From positions 46,603 through 110,602 of the forward strand of contig PYJD01000050.1 in the NCBI GenBank assembly GCA_003635315.1: 64,000 nt of DNA, written 5' to 3'. A program made the translations under genes and the position numbers. Below, in pieces: positions 52,031 through 61,261 of the stretch. Origin of the DNA: Candidatus Poribacteria bacterium. GTDB taxonomy: Bacteria > Poribacteria > WGA-4E > WGA-3G. The notes under the pieces were generated by a model. It was not told where the DNA came from and searched no databases. It worked only from the letters and a program-made list of their open reading frames with translations. Each line of letters begins with the position of its first letter. The first letter of the stretch is position 1.

Positions 52031-53044
52031 TTAATTTGATCCTGGGGGTTCCACCTCATCCAGCAGACGCGTGATAATGTCCAAACTGGTTATACCATCC
52101 GCCTCTGCATTAAAGTTGGTGAGGATTCTATGACGAAGGACAGGTTTTGCCACAGCTTTTATATCCTCATAGCTAACATGATAACGTCCATGCATGATTG
52201 CCCGCGCCTTAGCACCCAACACGAGATATTGAGATGCTCTCGGTCCTGCCCCCCAATCAACCCAGTCTTTTATAAAATCTGGAGCATCATCATTTGTTGG
52301 ACGGGTATTCAAACTCAGTTCAACTGCGTAATCAACCATCGCTTCAGCTATTGGAACTTTCCGAACAATCTGTTGTAACTGTAATACTTCATCTCCAGTA
52401 AGTACAGGTTCAATCTCAGGATCATAAGCAGAGGTGGTTGTCAGAACAATCTCTTTCTCTTCTGATTTTTCCGGATAATCTATATAGATATTAAACATAA
52501 ATCTATCAAGTTGTGCTTCTGGGAGGGGATACGTTCCTTCTTGTTCGATTGGATTCTGTGTAGCTAAAACAAAGAAAGGGAGTTCTAAGGCATAGGTATT
52601 TCCACCGGCAGTTACTTTATATTCCTGCATAGCTTGTAGTAAAGCTGCTTGTGTCTTTGGAGGTGTTCGGTTAATTTCATCAGCAAGAACAATATTTGCA
52701 AATACAGGTCCTTTAATAAAACGAAAAGCACGTTTACCCGTATTCATCTCCTCTTCAATTATATCAGTCCCAATAATATCTGATGGCATTAGGTCTGGAG
52801 TGAATTGAATACGATTGTATGGAAGTTCAAGTATTTGAGCAAAAGTACTTATGAGTAGTGTCTTGGCTAACCCCGGTACACCGACAAGTAAACAATGACC
52901 TTGAGAAAAAAGTGCGATAAGTAGTTGATCGACTACTTCGGTTTGACCAATGATCTGTTTCTTTAATTCGGTAATGATTCTTTCGCGTGCATCTCGTAAA
53001 AATTCTGCTGCTGCCAAATCAGTATCGAATTGAGTATTTTCCAT
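52031..53044 (-). CDS. MoxR family AAA+ ATPase
   Basis: [89 protein letters not shown]. Confidence 0.95.
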   Translation of the reverse strand: MENTQFDTDLAAAEFLRDARERIITELKKQIIGQTEVVDQLLIALFSQGHCLLVGVPGLAKTLLISTFAQILELPYNRIQFTPDLMPSDIIGTDIIEEEMNTGKRAFRFIKGPVFANIVLADEINRTPPKTQAALLQAMQEYKVTAGGNTYALELPFFVLATQNPIEQEGTYPLPEAQLDRFMFNIYIDYPEKSEEKEIVLTTTSAYDPEIEPVLTGDEVLQLQQIVRKVPIAEAMVDYAVELSLNTRPTNDDAPDFIKDWVDWGAGPRASQYLVLGAKARAIMHGRYHVSYEDIKAVAKPVLRHRILTNFNAEADGITSLDIITRLLDEVEPPGSN

Positions 53045-53136
53045 GAAGTTTCCTTCCGAGTGTTTTAGAAATAATTGAATAAAAAGAAGAAATTATTTGT
53101 CGTATTGATATGACCGATTACATATATGTATGTTAT

Positions 53137-54189
53137 CTAATCAGCTTTCCAGATTTGAAGTCCATCAAAATCAAAATTGAAGTCTATGACTCTTGTACCC
53201 GCATCTTCAAGTTTTTGCCGGACACTATGTTCACGAGTAGGATGGCAATAAAAAAGGAGACACCCACCACCACCTGCACCACATGCTTTACCACCAATTG
53301 CTCCATTTTCATTAGCAACTTTAAATAATTTCTCAATCCGATCATTTGTTACAGATGGATGTAGTTTCTTCTGATTCTCCCAGTTTTCAGTCAGGAGTTC
53401 ACCAAATTCGGCTAAACGTCCACGCATAAGGGCATTTTTTGTGAACTCAGCAATCTCTTTTAATTTGTCTAAAGCATTTCTCACACCCGGCTCTTCACTT
53501 TGATATGCTTGCGTGACATTCTGATGGATATTTCCTGATAATCGTGATTGACCGGTATAGCATAATACTAAGTTTTTCTCTAATTCATATCGGATGTCTG
53601 CAGGTAAAGTTAGAGTGGATGTCTTTACTTCTTCATCTTGAAATTCCATGAAACTAATCCCACCTATCGCGCTGGCATAATGATCCTGTTTTCCACCCAG
53701 AATACCGAGTTCATGCCGTTCAATACTACTCGCGAGTTCCGCATATTGATACGGAACATAGGTCACATCCTTAATTGCTCCAAGTACACCAATCAAGGTA
53801 ACTCCCATTGCAGCAGATGTTCCCAGACCGCTTCCTGGAGGAGCATTTGATTGTGTTATTAGATCAAACCCACCAAACTGTATTGACATTTGTCGGACTG
53901 CTGCTTTTATCAGATCAATGTTACCGTCATATTCAAGCTGTCGTACGTCCTCTGCTTCGACAAATGTATCGAAATCTGCTGAATAGATCCGTATACTCTT
54001 ATCTATGACCCGTTGGAGTTCAACTGAATCTGGAAATTCGGTACCCCCTTCAAAAGCCAGTGTGGCATAAGCATATCGATTGATTGCTCCATTCACAACT
54101 AAACCCTTGGATTCTTCAGTAAATAGGGCAACATCAGTCCAACCACCAGCAAAATCAATACGTACTGGTGCCCTCGTTCTAATCAACAT
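53137..54189 (-). CDS. GHMP kinase (D-glycero-D-manno-heptose 7-phosphate kinase-like)
   Basis: MLIRTRAPVRIDFAGGWTDV..NAPPGSGLGTSAAMGVTLIG..ENGAIGGKACGAGGGGCLLFYC. Confidence 0.92.
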   Translation of the reverse strand: MLIRTRAPVRIDFAGGWTDVALFTEESKGLVVNGAINRYAYATLAFEGGTEFPDSVELQRVIDKSIRIYSADFDTFVEAEDVRQLEYDGNIDLIKAAVRQMSIQFGGFDLITQSNAPPGSGLGTSAAMGVTLIGVLGAIKDVTYVPYQYAELASSIERHELGILGGKQDHYASAIGGISFMEFQDEEVKTSTLTLPADIRYELEKNLVLCYTGQSRLSGNIHQNVTQAYQSEEPGVRNALDKLKEIAEFTKNALMRGRLAEFGELLTENWENQKKLHPSVTNDRIEKLFKVANENGAIGGKACGAGGGGCLLFYCHPTREHSVRQKLEDAGTRVIDFNFDFDGLQIWKAD

Positions 54190-54574
54190 GAAAAAACTCC
54201 TGAAACCGTACATTCCAACATGAAATCATCCTACTTGTTCCACATATAATCATAAAAGCAAGCAGGATATATACCCTCTATAATAGCACAGAGAATGACT
54301 TATTACAATGAAATTCGGAGTACATCCTAATGATCATCGGGGAGTTAATCTGTAGGTAAAACAACTAACTTTTCGGTACGGGGTGGGAAAAATCAAAGCA
54401 ATTTTCGAAGGGAATATTTCATATATAGAATGAAATATTATATCTCAATACTGTATTGTTGAATTAGTCAATTTAGGTGAAAAACCAATTGCATTTTAAA
54501 TAAAAAAGCCGAAGTAGGCATCAAATCAGGGATAAAATGCCATACCACGACTTTTCTACAAGCAAGGCAAACTC

Positions 54575-54859
54575 TTAGGAGACAGCGTCTTTAAGTTTTT
54601 TACCGGCTTTAAATGCGGGGACCTTTTTCTTAGGGATTTTAAGGGCTGCGCCTGTTTGAGGGTTACGTCCTTCACGAGCAGCACGAGTTCTGACTTCAAA
54701 AGTTCCAAAGCCGATAAGACCAATTGAATCACCTTTTTTCAAGGCATCCTGCACTGTAGAGGTGAACGCTTCAACAGCAGCACCAGCATCTTTTTTACTC
54801 AAGCCAGTTTTGTCAACAACGCTGTTGATAATGTCATCCTTCATCAATTTCTTAGCCAT
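54575..54859 (-). CDS. HU-family DNA-binding protein
   Basis: [94 protein letters not shown]. Confidence 0.97.
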   Translation of the reverse strand: MAKKLMKDDIINSVVDKTGLSKKDAGAAVEAFTSTVQDALKKGDSIGLIGFGTFEVRTRAAREGRNPQTGAALKIPKKKVPAFKAGKKLKDAVS

Positions 54860-55240
54860 GATTAAACTTCCTTTTATTATTAAGTTTTTCAGTCAAAACA
54901 TCCAAAAGGAACATGAGAACCTATTTGTAAGTAAATACTGTGACTGAAATATAAATTCGATGAAACCTTACTACTATGGATTAATTTACTATATACATTA
55001 ATTCAAGTAAAATAACATAATGTGGTCCCGTCTGTTATTCAGAATTTCGCCGCTGTCAAGGTGCGACTAAATTCTGAGAGCATTCAACACACAGGCAACC
55101 TCGCAAAGCGCTGTATTACCGTATGTTTCCTATATATACGTTTCATTAAATCAATCGGTTACTGAATTCATATAGTTTTTCTTCAAAGAAACCCTATATT
55201 AGTAAGGATTCACACCCATATTTTTTAGAAATCAGTTGAT

Positions 55241-55380
55241 ATATGGTAGAATATACAATTTATTCTACATACTGACTTGTAGGAGGGAATTCCGATTCCC
55301 GATTACCAAAGGGTGTGATCGCGATTCGGAGATCGCTCCTACAAGTAATGTGTGTAATTATGTCAATATTTCACCATAAT
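55241..55380. mobile_element. MITE-like element (TATGGTRRAATAT TIR) with two opposing GTAG-REPs (REPIN arrangement)
   Basis: ATATGGTAGAATATACAATT..GTAGGAGGGAATTCCGATTCCCGAT..ATCGCGATTCGGAGATCGCTCCTAC..AATATTTCACCATAAT. Confidence 0.8.
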
Positions 55381-55394
55381 AGGCTTTATTGCAT

Positions 55395-55834
55395 TACTAT
55401 AGTTTGGACAGTTTTAAGAATTAAACAAAGACTTGAAAGTCCATTCTTGATGTTTAGACACATCCCACACTGCTGGTGCTTGGGATTTATTGTAATACCA
55501 TTTCTATTTGATTATATGCCATTATATGACACTCGCCTCTGTAGGAGGGAACTCCGATTCCCGATCTTCTTTACAACGGTTAATGGAAAAACGATTATTA
55601 GAAATGGTATTAGATACATTCACCAGACTGTGGTTTAATGAGAACTTATTAATTGATGAATTAAACCACAACCTGAAACTTGCACAAAACTATTACTAAT
55701 GACCAAATCGGTAGCACCAGCGGTGCGGAAGGTGTGTAGAAACGTAAATGCCACAAGTAAACGAGCACCAGCGGTGCGAAAGGTGTATGTATACAGTTGT
55801 TAATGAAATTACGAAAATTGTCCAAACTATAGTA
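55395..55834. mobile_element. Element with 21-bp near-perfect TIR (TACTATAGTTTGGACARTTTT) enclosing another MITE at 55493-55612
   Basis: TACTATAGTTTGGACAGTTTT (55395-55415) and AAAATTGTCCAAACTATAGTA (55814-55834). Confidence 0.75.
55493..55612. mobile_element. 120-bp MITE, TAATACCATTTCTA / TTAGAAATGGTATTA TIRs, internal GTAGGAGGGAACTCCGATTCCCGAT
   Basis: TIR and internal palindrome read directly. Confidence 0.82.
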
Positions 55835-55857
55835 CATATACTCATTTATGAATATAT

Positions 55858-56634
55858 TTAAGAATCATTCCTATCGTTACGGTAGATCGTGACATTTATA
55901 AAGGTGTCAAGCAACGAAAAATTGGGTTCAGCATTCCCATTCTTCGATAACAACCTTCTTGCAATTGGGATACCCATTCCAAACCGTTGCACAAAACCCA
56001 AAGTACGCATGGCTTCTGCTAAATTTGGATTACGATAATCAGTTGCCCCTGGATCACCAAAATTATCTTTTGTCACTCCACCGAACACCCCTCCTGGACT
56101 TAGAATCTCAATTCTATTGTTGAACCAATTTACGCGAACAGGCGCGTGTGTACCTTCATATGTTCTGTGCATTATAGCATTACGGGTTATCTGCTGGAGT
56201 GCTTCTAAAGGATAATCAGCTGTTCGCTTTTCAATCGGTCCAGAAGTGATATCAACCGCAACTCGGTTATGTCCCATCAGTTTCTCATCTAATCGACGAA
56301 TCTGGTCTGAAATTGCCCCCCGTATTTCCTCACTGTCAAAGATCTCATCTGTTAGTTCATTTCCATCAATTCTTAGAAATTGGATATATGCTCCGTGGAG
56401 AAAATCTTGTGGACGCTTACCAATTGTCAGAATTCCAAGAACTGTAGGTATAGGTTCATCCACGGATGCTATCATCTTCGTTGCTGCTAATTGCTCATTT
56501 ACAGTCCTTTCATTCTGTTCTAAAATTTCTTGAGAAACAGCCTGAGGAAGATATTCGTAAATAAATAATGCTAAATTTAGATCGGATATGTTAGAAGATG
56601 GAATCGGACATAAGTCAAAATGTTGCATTTTCAT
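55858..56634 (-). CDS. RecG-C-terminal-like/COG2865 ATP-binding protein, possibly lacking its N-terminal AlbA_2 domain
   Basis: PTVLGILTIGKRPQDFLHGAYIQFLRIDG..YPLEALQQITRNAIMHRTYEGTHAPVRVNWFNNRIEILSPGGVFGGVT..NPNLAEAMRTLGFVQRFGMGIPIARR. Confidence 0.82.
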   Translation of the reverse strand: MKMQHFDLCPIPSSNISDLNLALFIYEYLPQAVSQEILEQNERTVNEQLAATKMIASVDEPIPTVLGILTIGKRPQDFLHGAYIQFLRIDGNELTDEIFDSEEIRGAISDQIRRLDEKLMGHNRVAVDITSGPIEKRTADYPLEALQQITRNAIMHRTYEGTHAPVRVNWFNNRIEILSPGGVFGGVTKDNFGDPGATDYRNPNLAEAMRTLGFVQRFGMGIPIARRLLSKNGNAEPNFSLLDTFINVTIYRNDRNDS

Positions 56635-56644
56635 TCCAATTAAT

Positions 56645-56917
56645 ATTATGGTGAAATATTGACATAATTATACACATTACTTGTAGGCGGGGAATGCCCA
56701 ATAAGGCATTCATACCGTTGATGCGATCTCCGAATCGCGATCACACCCTTTATACACATTACTTGTAGGAGCGATCTCCGAATCGCGATCACACCCTTTA
56801 TACACATTACCTGTAGGAGCGATCTCCGAATCGCGATCACACCCTTTGATAGTCGGGAAATGGAATTTCCTCCTACAAGTCAGTATGTAGAAAAAATTGT
56901 ATACTCTACCATACTAC
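56645..56917. mobile_element. Expanded inverted copy of the 55241-55380 element with three tandem GTAG-REP units
   Basis: ATTATGGTGAAATATTGACATAATTATACACATTACTTGTAGG ... CCTCCTACAAGTCAGTATGTAGAAAAAATTGTATACTCTACCATA; 50-bp period TATACACATTAC[T/C]TGTAGGAGCGATCTCCGAATCGCGATCACACCCTT. Confidence 0.82.
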
Positions 56918-57145
56918 AATTTTTATGTGGATATACAGAATTCCTCAAGAACACTTACTACAAACATGACAAGTATACTTTTTGAAAAAACTTCTGTCAA
57001 TACTAACCATATCCCCAACAAAGACATTCAATTATTGAATATAACTACACGCTGATACATGTTTCTTTGTAAATACAATCTCCGAATCACGAATAATAAT
57101 ACCAATGGTTGGTAATCGAAGTTCTCTCCTAAAAATGTATCACAA

Positions 57146-58795
57146 TTAATACAACAGATGGACTTGATTCTTACCAAGTAGTGTATCATCTGGTAATGAA
57201 ATCGGCATTTCTACTATGGCAATCACCATACCATCAGCACTAATAGCAAGTGTATCATACGGTAGTTGTCCTTCAGTACGATATGTAAAGAGATATTTTG
57301 ATAAACCATTTCCTTCTACGTTCAGATCAAAAACAGACACCCCGTGTAGACTTTCCATCGGGTTTTTGCTACGTTTTGAGACACCCAATACAGCATAACG
57401 ACTTTTCTCGTCAATCCGCAATCCTTGCGGCATATTCTCAAGTTTCCATTGCCACTTTTTTTCTCCACGCCACGAAAACGCAAATAAAGTCATCCCATTA
57501 GGATGCATTGTAGAAGGACGTTCTGCTCCTTTCTGAAGGTGATAAGGAATATAGGAGTCTCCTGTTACAAAGAGTGCGTAAGAATCCGTTGATCCAATTG
57601 TCCCAGTTGTAGCGATAATGGGAACACCACTTACCTTTAACGGCGATGCTAATTCTTCCTTCCAAATAGGTTCTGATTTATCTACATCAAAAATGAAGGC
57701 GCGACCATCATCTGTTGTTACATTGATAAACTTTCCATTAGGGGATATACTAACACCACGCCAAAAAGTTACGCCCTTAAAATAGGGTGTCAATGGTTCA
57801 ATTTCTGTAGACCATTTTTCAGTGCCTGTATCAACATCGAAAACAGATAACATACCGTTCCCATTACCACTGTCATCCGTAAGAAGTGCAAGTGTTTTTC
57901 CATCCTCACTCACATCGAACCAACGATATATCTTTTCTATCGGTCCTTCACTTGGATATTTCCACTTCACTTGACCAGTCTGCGAATCAAACCTATAGAG
58001 TATGGATCGTTTCTCAGCTTTTTCTTCGCTTGTCCAAGAATGCACTCCCGACACTAAGAGATCCCCGTTAGGTAACGACTTCATACATGATTGACCGGGA
58101 TAGCTGACCCACGCATATACACTATCCGGATCATTGGGTGTAGATGTCTCAATTTCATCTGCTGTGCGGTATTTCCAACGAAGTTTCGGTGGATCACTTG
58201 CCAACTCATAACAGTAGACAAAACCGTCGGTTGCCTGTTCTCCCACATATAATAGTGAATCATCTGCACAAAATGTAATCTGTCTAACATACCCTTCAGA
58301 GATACGCGTTTTCCATATAGTTTCTCCAGTAATAGCACTTAGAATTGCAATATGTCCTCTATCTGTGGCAATAGCCATTTTCAAGTTTTCCATACTACTG
58401 CCGAATGCTATCGCAGTAGGTTTAGCGGGTTGTCGCAAGTTTTCCAATAAAGATAATAATCCATCTAACGCTATCGTACGGATGAGATAGGGTTGCGGTT
58501 TTAGTGGTGATGTCGCCGTAATTGTATTCTCACCTACGCGGATCACATAGGCTTTACCTGCTTGCCATGTTGACTGTACTAAGATGCGTTTATCATCCAG
58601 TTTTATAGAATTAACGGCTTTTAGATTATCATCTTGTCCAACTTCAATCCTTACATTCGTTTCAAAACTATATTTCGTCTCTGATTCGAGGACAATGCCT
58701 GATCGAACCCAAACCAAGTTAATTTCAGCCATTAATATGCTGATTGGTAATAGAAGTAGTAATAATATCAAACTGAGTATGCTGATTTGTTTCAT
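57146..58795 (-). CDS. Secreted PQQ/WD40-like beta-propeller protein (true start 58795; the ORF-track extension to 59122 reads through a MITE)
   Basis: MKQISILSLILLLLLLPISILMAEINLVW signal; GHIAILSAITGETIWKTRI.., RFDSQTGQVKWKYPSEGP.., VFDVDTGTEKWSTEI blades. Confidence 0.85.
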   Translation of the reverse strand: MKQISILSLILLLLLLPISILMAEINLVWVRSGIVLESETKYSFETNVRIEVGQDDNLKAVNSIKLDDKRILVQSTWQAGKAYVIRVGENTITATSPLKPQPYLIRTIALDGLLSLLENLRQPAKPTAIAFGSSMENLKMAIATDRGHIAILSAITGETIWKTRISEGYVRQITFCADDSLLYVGEQATDGFVYCYELASDPPKLRWKYRTADEIETSTPNDPDSVYAWVSYPGQSCMKSLPNGDLLVSGVHSWTSEEKAEKRSILYRFDSQTGQVKWKYPSEGPIEKIYRWFDVSEDGKTLALLTDDSGNGNGMLSVFDVDTGTEKWSTEIEPLTPYFKGVTFWRGVSISPNGKFINVTTDDGRAFIFDVDKSEPIWKEELASPLKVSGVPIIATTGTIGSTDSYALFVTGDSYIPYHLQKGAERPSTMHPNGMTLFAFSWRGEKKWQWKLENMPQGLRIDEKSRYAVLGVSKRSKNPMESLHGVSVFDLNVEGNGLSKYLFTYRTEGQLPYDTLAISADGMVIAIVEMPISLPDDTLLGKNQVHLLY

Positions 58796-58827
58796 TATCG
58801 TTTCCTTATGATTCTTAATTTCAATTT

Positions 58828-58976
58828 TAATACAATTTCTATTTATTTTTTTCCATTCTTCGTAGGTCGGGTAGAGGAACGAAACCCGACGAATTCCATA
58901 CGCGGATTCGGCGTTGATTTGGACAATTGATTTGGAACTACCGAATAATGTCACATAATCGTTTAGAAATGGTACA
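58828..58976. mobile_element. MITE-like element, TAATACAATTTCTA / TTAGAAATGGTACA TIRs, internal GTAGGTCGGG..CCCGAC plus GAATTCCATACGCGGATTCGGCGTTGATTTGG module
   Basis: TIRs and internal modules read directly. Confidence 0.78.
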
Positions 58977-59111
58977 ATATGCATTGTATATATGGTGAAT
59001 AAAGCGAGGATTTCGGAAAATGCAAACCACACTTCCACACTTCCAATCTTCCGATTCAACAGGAAACGAAGGGATTTTGCGAAAGTCCTATTGTGCATCA
59101 TAATTTCACCT

Positions 59112-61022
59112 CTAATCCGCAACCTTCCATAGACCCTTACCCAATTTTGCCCCTAATAATACGCCGATGAATGTATAAGCAAAACCTTCAATGAATATGC
59201 GAAGAACAATATACCAATCTGCAAAAAACAGCCGGTAAAACAGAATTGAAAGTTGAAAATCTACATATACTGCAATCGCATCACATATACCAAGAACAAT
59301 TCCCCATAGAAGTAAACCACGTCTCCTTACAAGGAAAAAACCCATTTCTAACAAGATAACACTTGTTCCAGTGTAGATAAACGTCATCGGTGTAAATAGA
59401 CCGAATGTAATACCACCGAGTAGTAGTCTTACTGCTGAAACAAGAAGGATAACCCCTCCCTTGTTAGAGGCTTGCACATTTTCTTCTGACTTATCATTAG
59501 GAGAACCGTAAATGTAAATTAACAATGCCGTAAGTAAGGCATAGTAGAGTGTCTCATTGATTATTCCAGTAACCAGAACAGAAATAGGTCCAAGAAAAAC
59601 TGTGATAAGATTCAGAAAGAGTGTTGATGGCACAACAACTGCTACAAAAATCGTAGTACCGAACAGAGCAATGACAATAAGCTGCTTTGTTGAAAAACGG
59701 GTGAAAAACTGTCTATGAAATCTTAGTAAAACAACAAGACCAATCGTACTCGAAAGAATTGCCAATCCACAAACGAATAACGCATGTCGGTTTGGTACAA
59801 TAATGTGTAACGGTCTCTTTTCACTCAGAACTGTTGTATCACTTCCCCAGATTTTGACCGTTATCTCACGTTCATATTCACCCGCCTTCGCTGATAAAGC
59901 ATGAAAATAGATCGGGAGGGGAATTGGGGTCAGTTCACCTGCTGGGAGACTTGCAAAACTAACACTCCGATCTGTCCCTGCATTTACCTCATCTGGTGGA
60001 GCAAGAAAACGAACTGGTTCACCTGTTGACATATCCCGATTGATGGATGCTACAACGACATGGATTGTCTCATCACTCTTATTACGGATATGGACTGTTT
60101 GATAGACTGTTGGGGTATATTTATCATTCTGTGGTGATGATAACCAACCAAAGAGTGGACGTGGATAGAAGATAGAATCTTCTCGTTGTCTTGGATCCGC
60201 TATACCTGCTGCATCTGTCGGCATTTTTACCGATTCAATGGATAAATATTCAGAGATTTCTGGTACAGTTGCTATACTGAATTGGACAATTCTCCGCTGC
60301 TCCCATTCCCTTCCATCTACTGAGTTAAACCGAACAATAGCAGATATATCTTGATTTTCCAATTTGTCCATTTCAACCATAGAAAGTTCTGGGATCTTCA
60401 CAACTAAATCACGGTGCCATACCTCTGACGCAACAGAAAGTGAATCGGTTATTGAATAACAAGTTAGATCCTCTGTTGTTTCCACCTTCCATCTTTCTGG
60501 AACACGGATTACTTTCAATGTTCTTGGCAAACATAATTCAAGGTCGAATGTAGCAGGGGTATTTCCATTTTTAACGATGACTGTGGCTGTCATCTCACTA
60601 CCTTGCAAAAGGAGTGCCCTCTGATTGTTCTCTGCAGAGGATTGCTGTGTAGAGACATTTCTTGTTCCGTAAGGAATAGCTATTTCTAAATCACCACGAG
60701 AAAAGTCGCGTGGGGCTGACACTGTTTTCACGATAACCTGATCTGTAAACAAGGTTGCTTCAAATCTATAACTTTCCCCCTCCTTCCATTCAAAATAGAG
60801 AGACTCTATTTGTCGTGGATGGGTTGGAAAACGAATCTGAGCAACCATCGTCCCATCAGAATTATAGGTAGACACCTTCTTAATCGGAGCATTTTCAGTA
60901 AATTGTAGTTTTGCCCCGAGTGGTAAGAAGGTTATCTGCCATAAGTCTGCTTCGTTTAGGGGTTCGGTTGAACATCCAACGAATAGTAATGGTAGGAATA
61001 GCAAAAATTCCCATTTTCTCAT
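59112..61022 (-). CDS. Lipoprotein-type N-terminus plus extracytoplasmic domain fused to a C-terminal ~6-TM domain resembling ECF transporter S components (true start 61022; ORF-track 5' extension is repeat-derived)
   Basis: MRKWEFLLFLPLLFVGCSTEP lipobox; C-term RFSTKQLIVIALFGTTIFVAVVVPSTLFLNLITVFLGPISVLVTGIINETLYYALLTALLIYIYG..LLLGGITFGLFTPMTFIYTGTSVILLEMGFFLVRRRG. Confidence 0.78.
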   Translation of the reverse strand: MRKWEFLLFLPLLFVGCSTEPLNEADLWQITFLPLGAKLQFTENAPIKKVSTYNSDGTMVAQIRFPTHPRQIESLYFEWKEGESYRFEATLFTDQVIVKTVSAPRDFSRGDLEIAIPYGTRNVSTQQSSAENNQRALLLQGSEMTATVIVKNGNTPATFDLELCLPRTLKVIRVPERWKVETTEDLTCYSITDSLSVASEVWHRDLVVKIPELSMVEMDKLENQDISAIVRFNSVDGREWEQRRIVQFSIATVPEISEYLSIESVKMPTDAAGIADPRQREDSIFYPRPLFGWLSSPQNDKYTPTVYQTVHIRNKSDETIHVVVASINRDMSTGEPVRFLAPPDEVNAGTDRSVSFASLPAGELTPIPLPIYFHALSAKAGEYEREITVKIWGSDTTVLSEKRPLHIIVPNRHALFVCGLAILSSTIGLVVLLRFHRQFFTRFSTKQLIVIALFGTTIFVAVVVPSTLFLNLITVFLGPISVLVTGIINETLYYALLTALLIYIYGSPNDKSEENVQASNKGGVILLVSAVRLLLGGITFGLFTPMTFIYTGTSVILLEMGFFLVRRRGLLLWGIVLGICDAIAVYVDFQLSILFYRLFFADWYIVLRIFIEGFAYTFIGVLLGAKLGKGLWKVAD

Positions 61023-61053
61023 AACAGAAACCTTTATTTTCCCGGCATCCCCT

Positions 61054-61235
61054 GTAGGAGGGAACTCCGATTCCCGATCTCCGCTGTAGCAGGGAACTCC
61101 GATTCCCGATCTCCCCTGTAGCAGGGAACTCCGTTCACGATCTCCCCTGTAGCAGGGAACTCCGTTCACGATCTCCCCTGTAGCAGGAAACTCCGTTCAC
61201 GATCTCCCCTGTAGGAGGGAACTCCGATTCCCGAC
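61054..61235. repeat. Tandem array of six 31-32-bp GTAG[G/C]AGGGAACTCCG(A)TTC[C/A]CGATCTCCCCT units
   Basis: GTAG starts at 61054, 61086, 61118, 61149, 61180, 61211. Confidence 0.9.
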
Positions 61236-61261
61236 ATCCTCTACCCATGAAACTGAAATGT

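Noticed and set aside
56646-56840. 64-aa ORF with repeated MIAIRRSLLQVMCIKG
   Set aside because: Translation of the tandem GTAG-REP repeats
58796-59122. 109-aa N-terminal extension of the 658-aa propeller ORF
   Set aside because: Passes through a MITE; a clear signal peptide starts at 58795
61023-61169. 49-aa N-terminal extension of the 685-aa ORF
   Set aside because: Encoded by the REP array; lipoprotein signal begins at 61022
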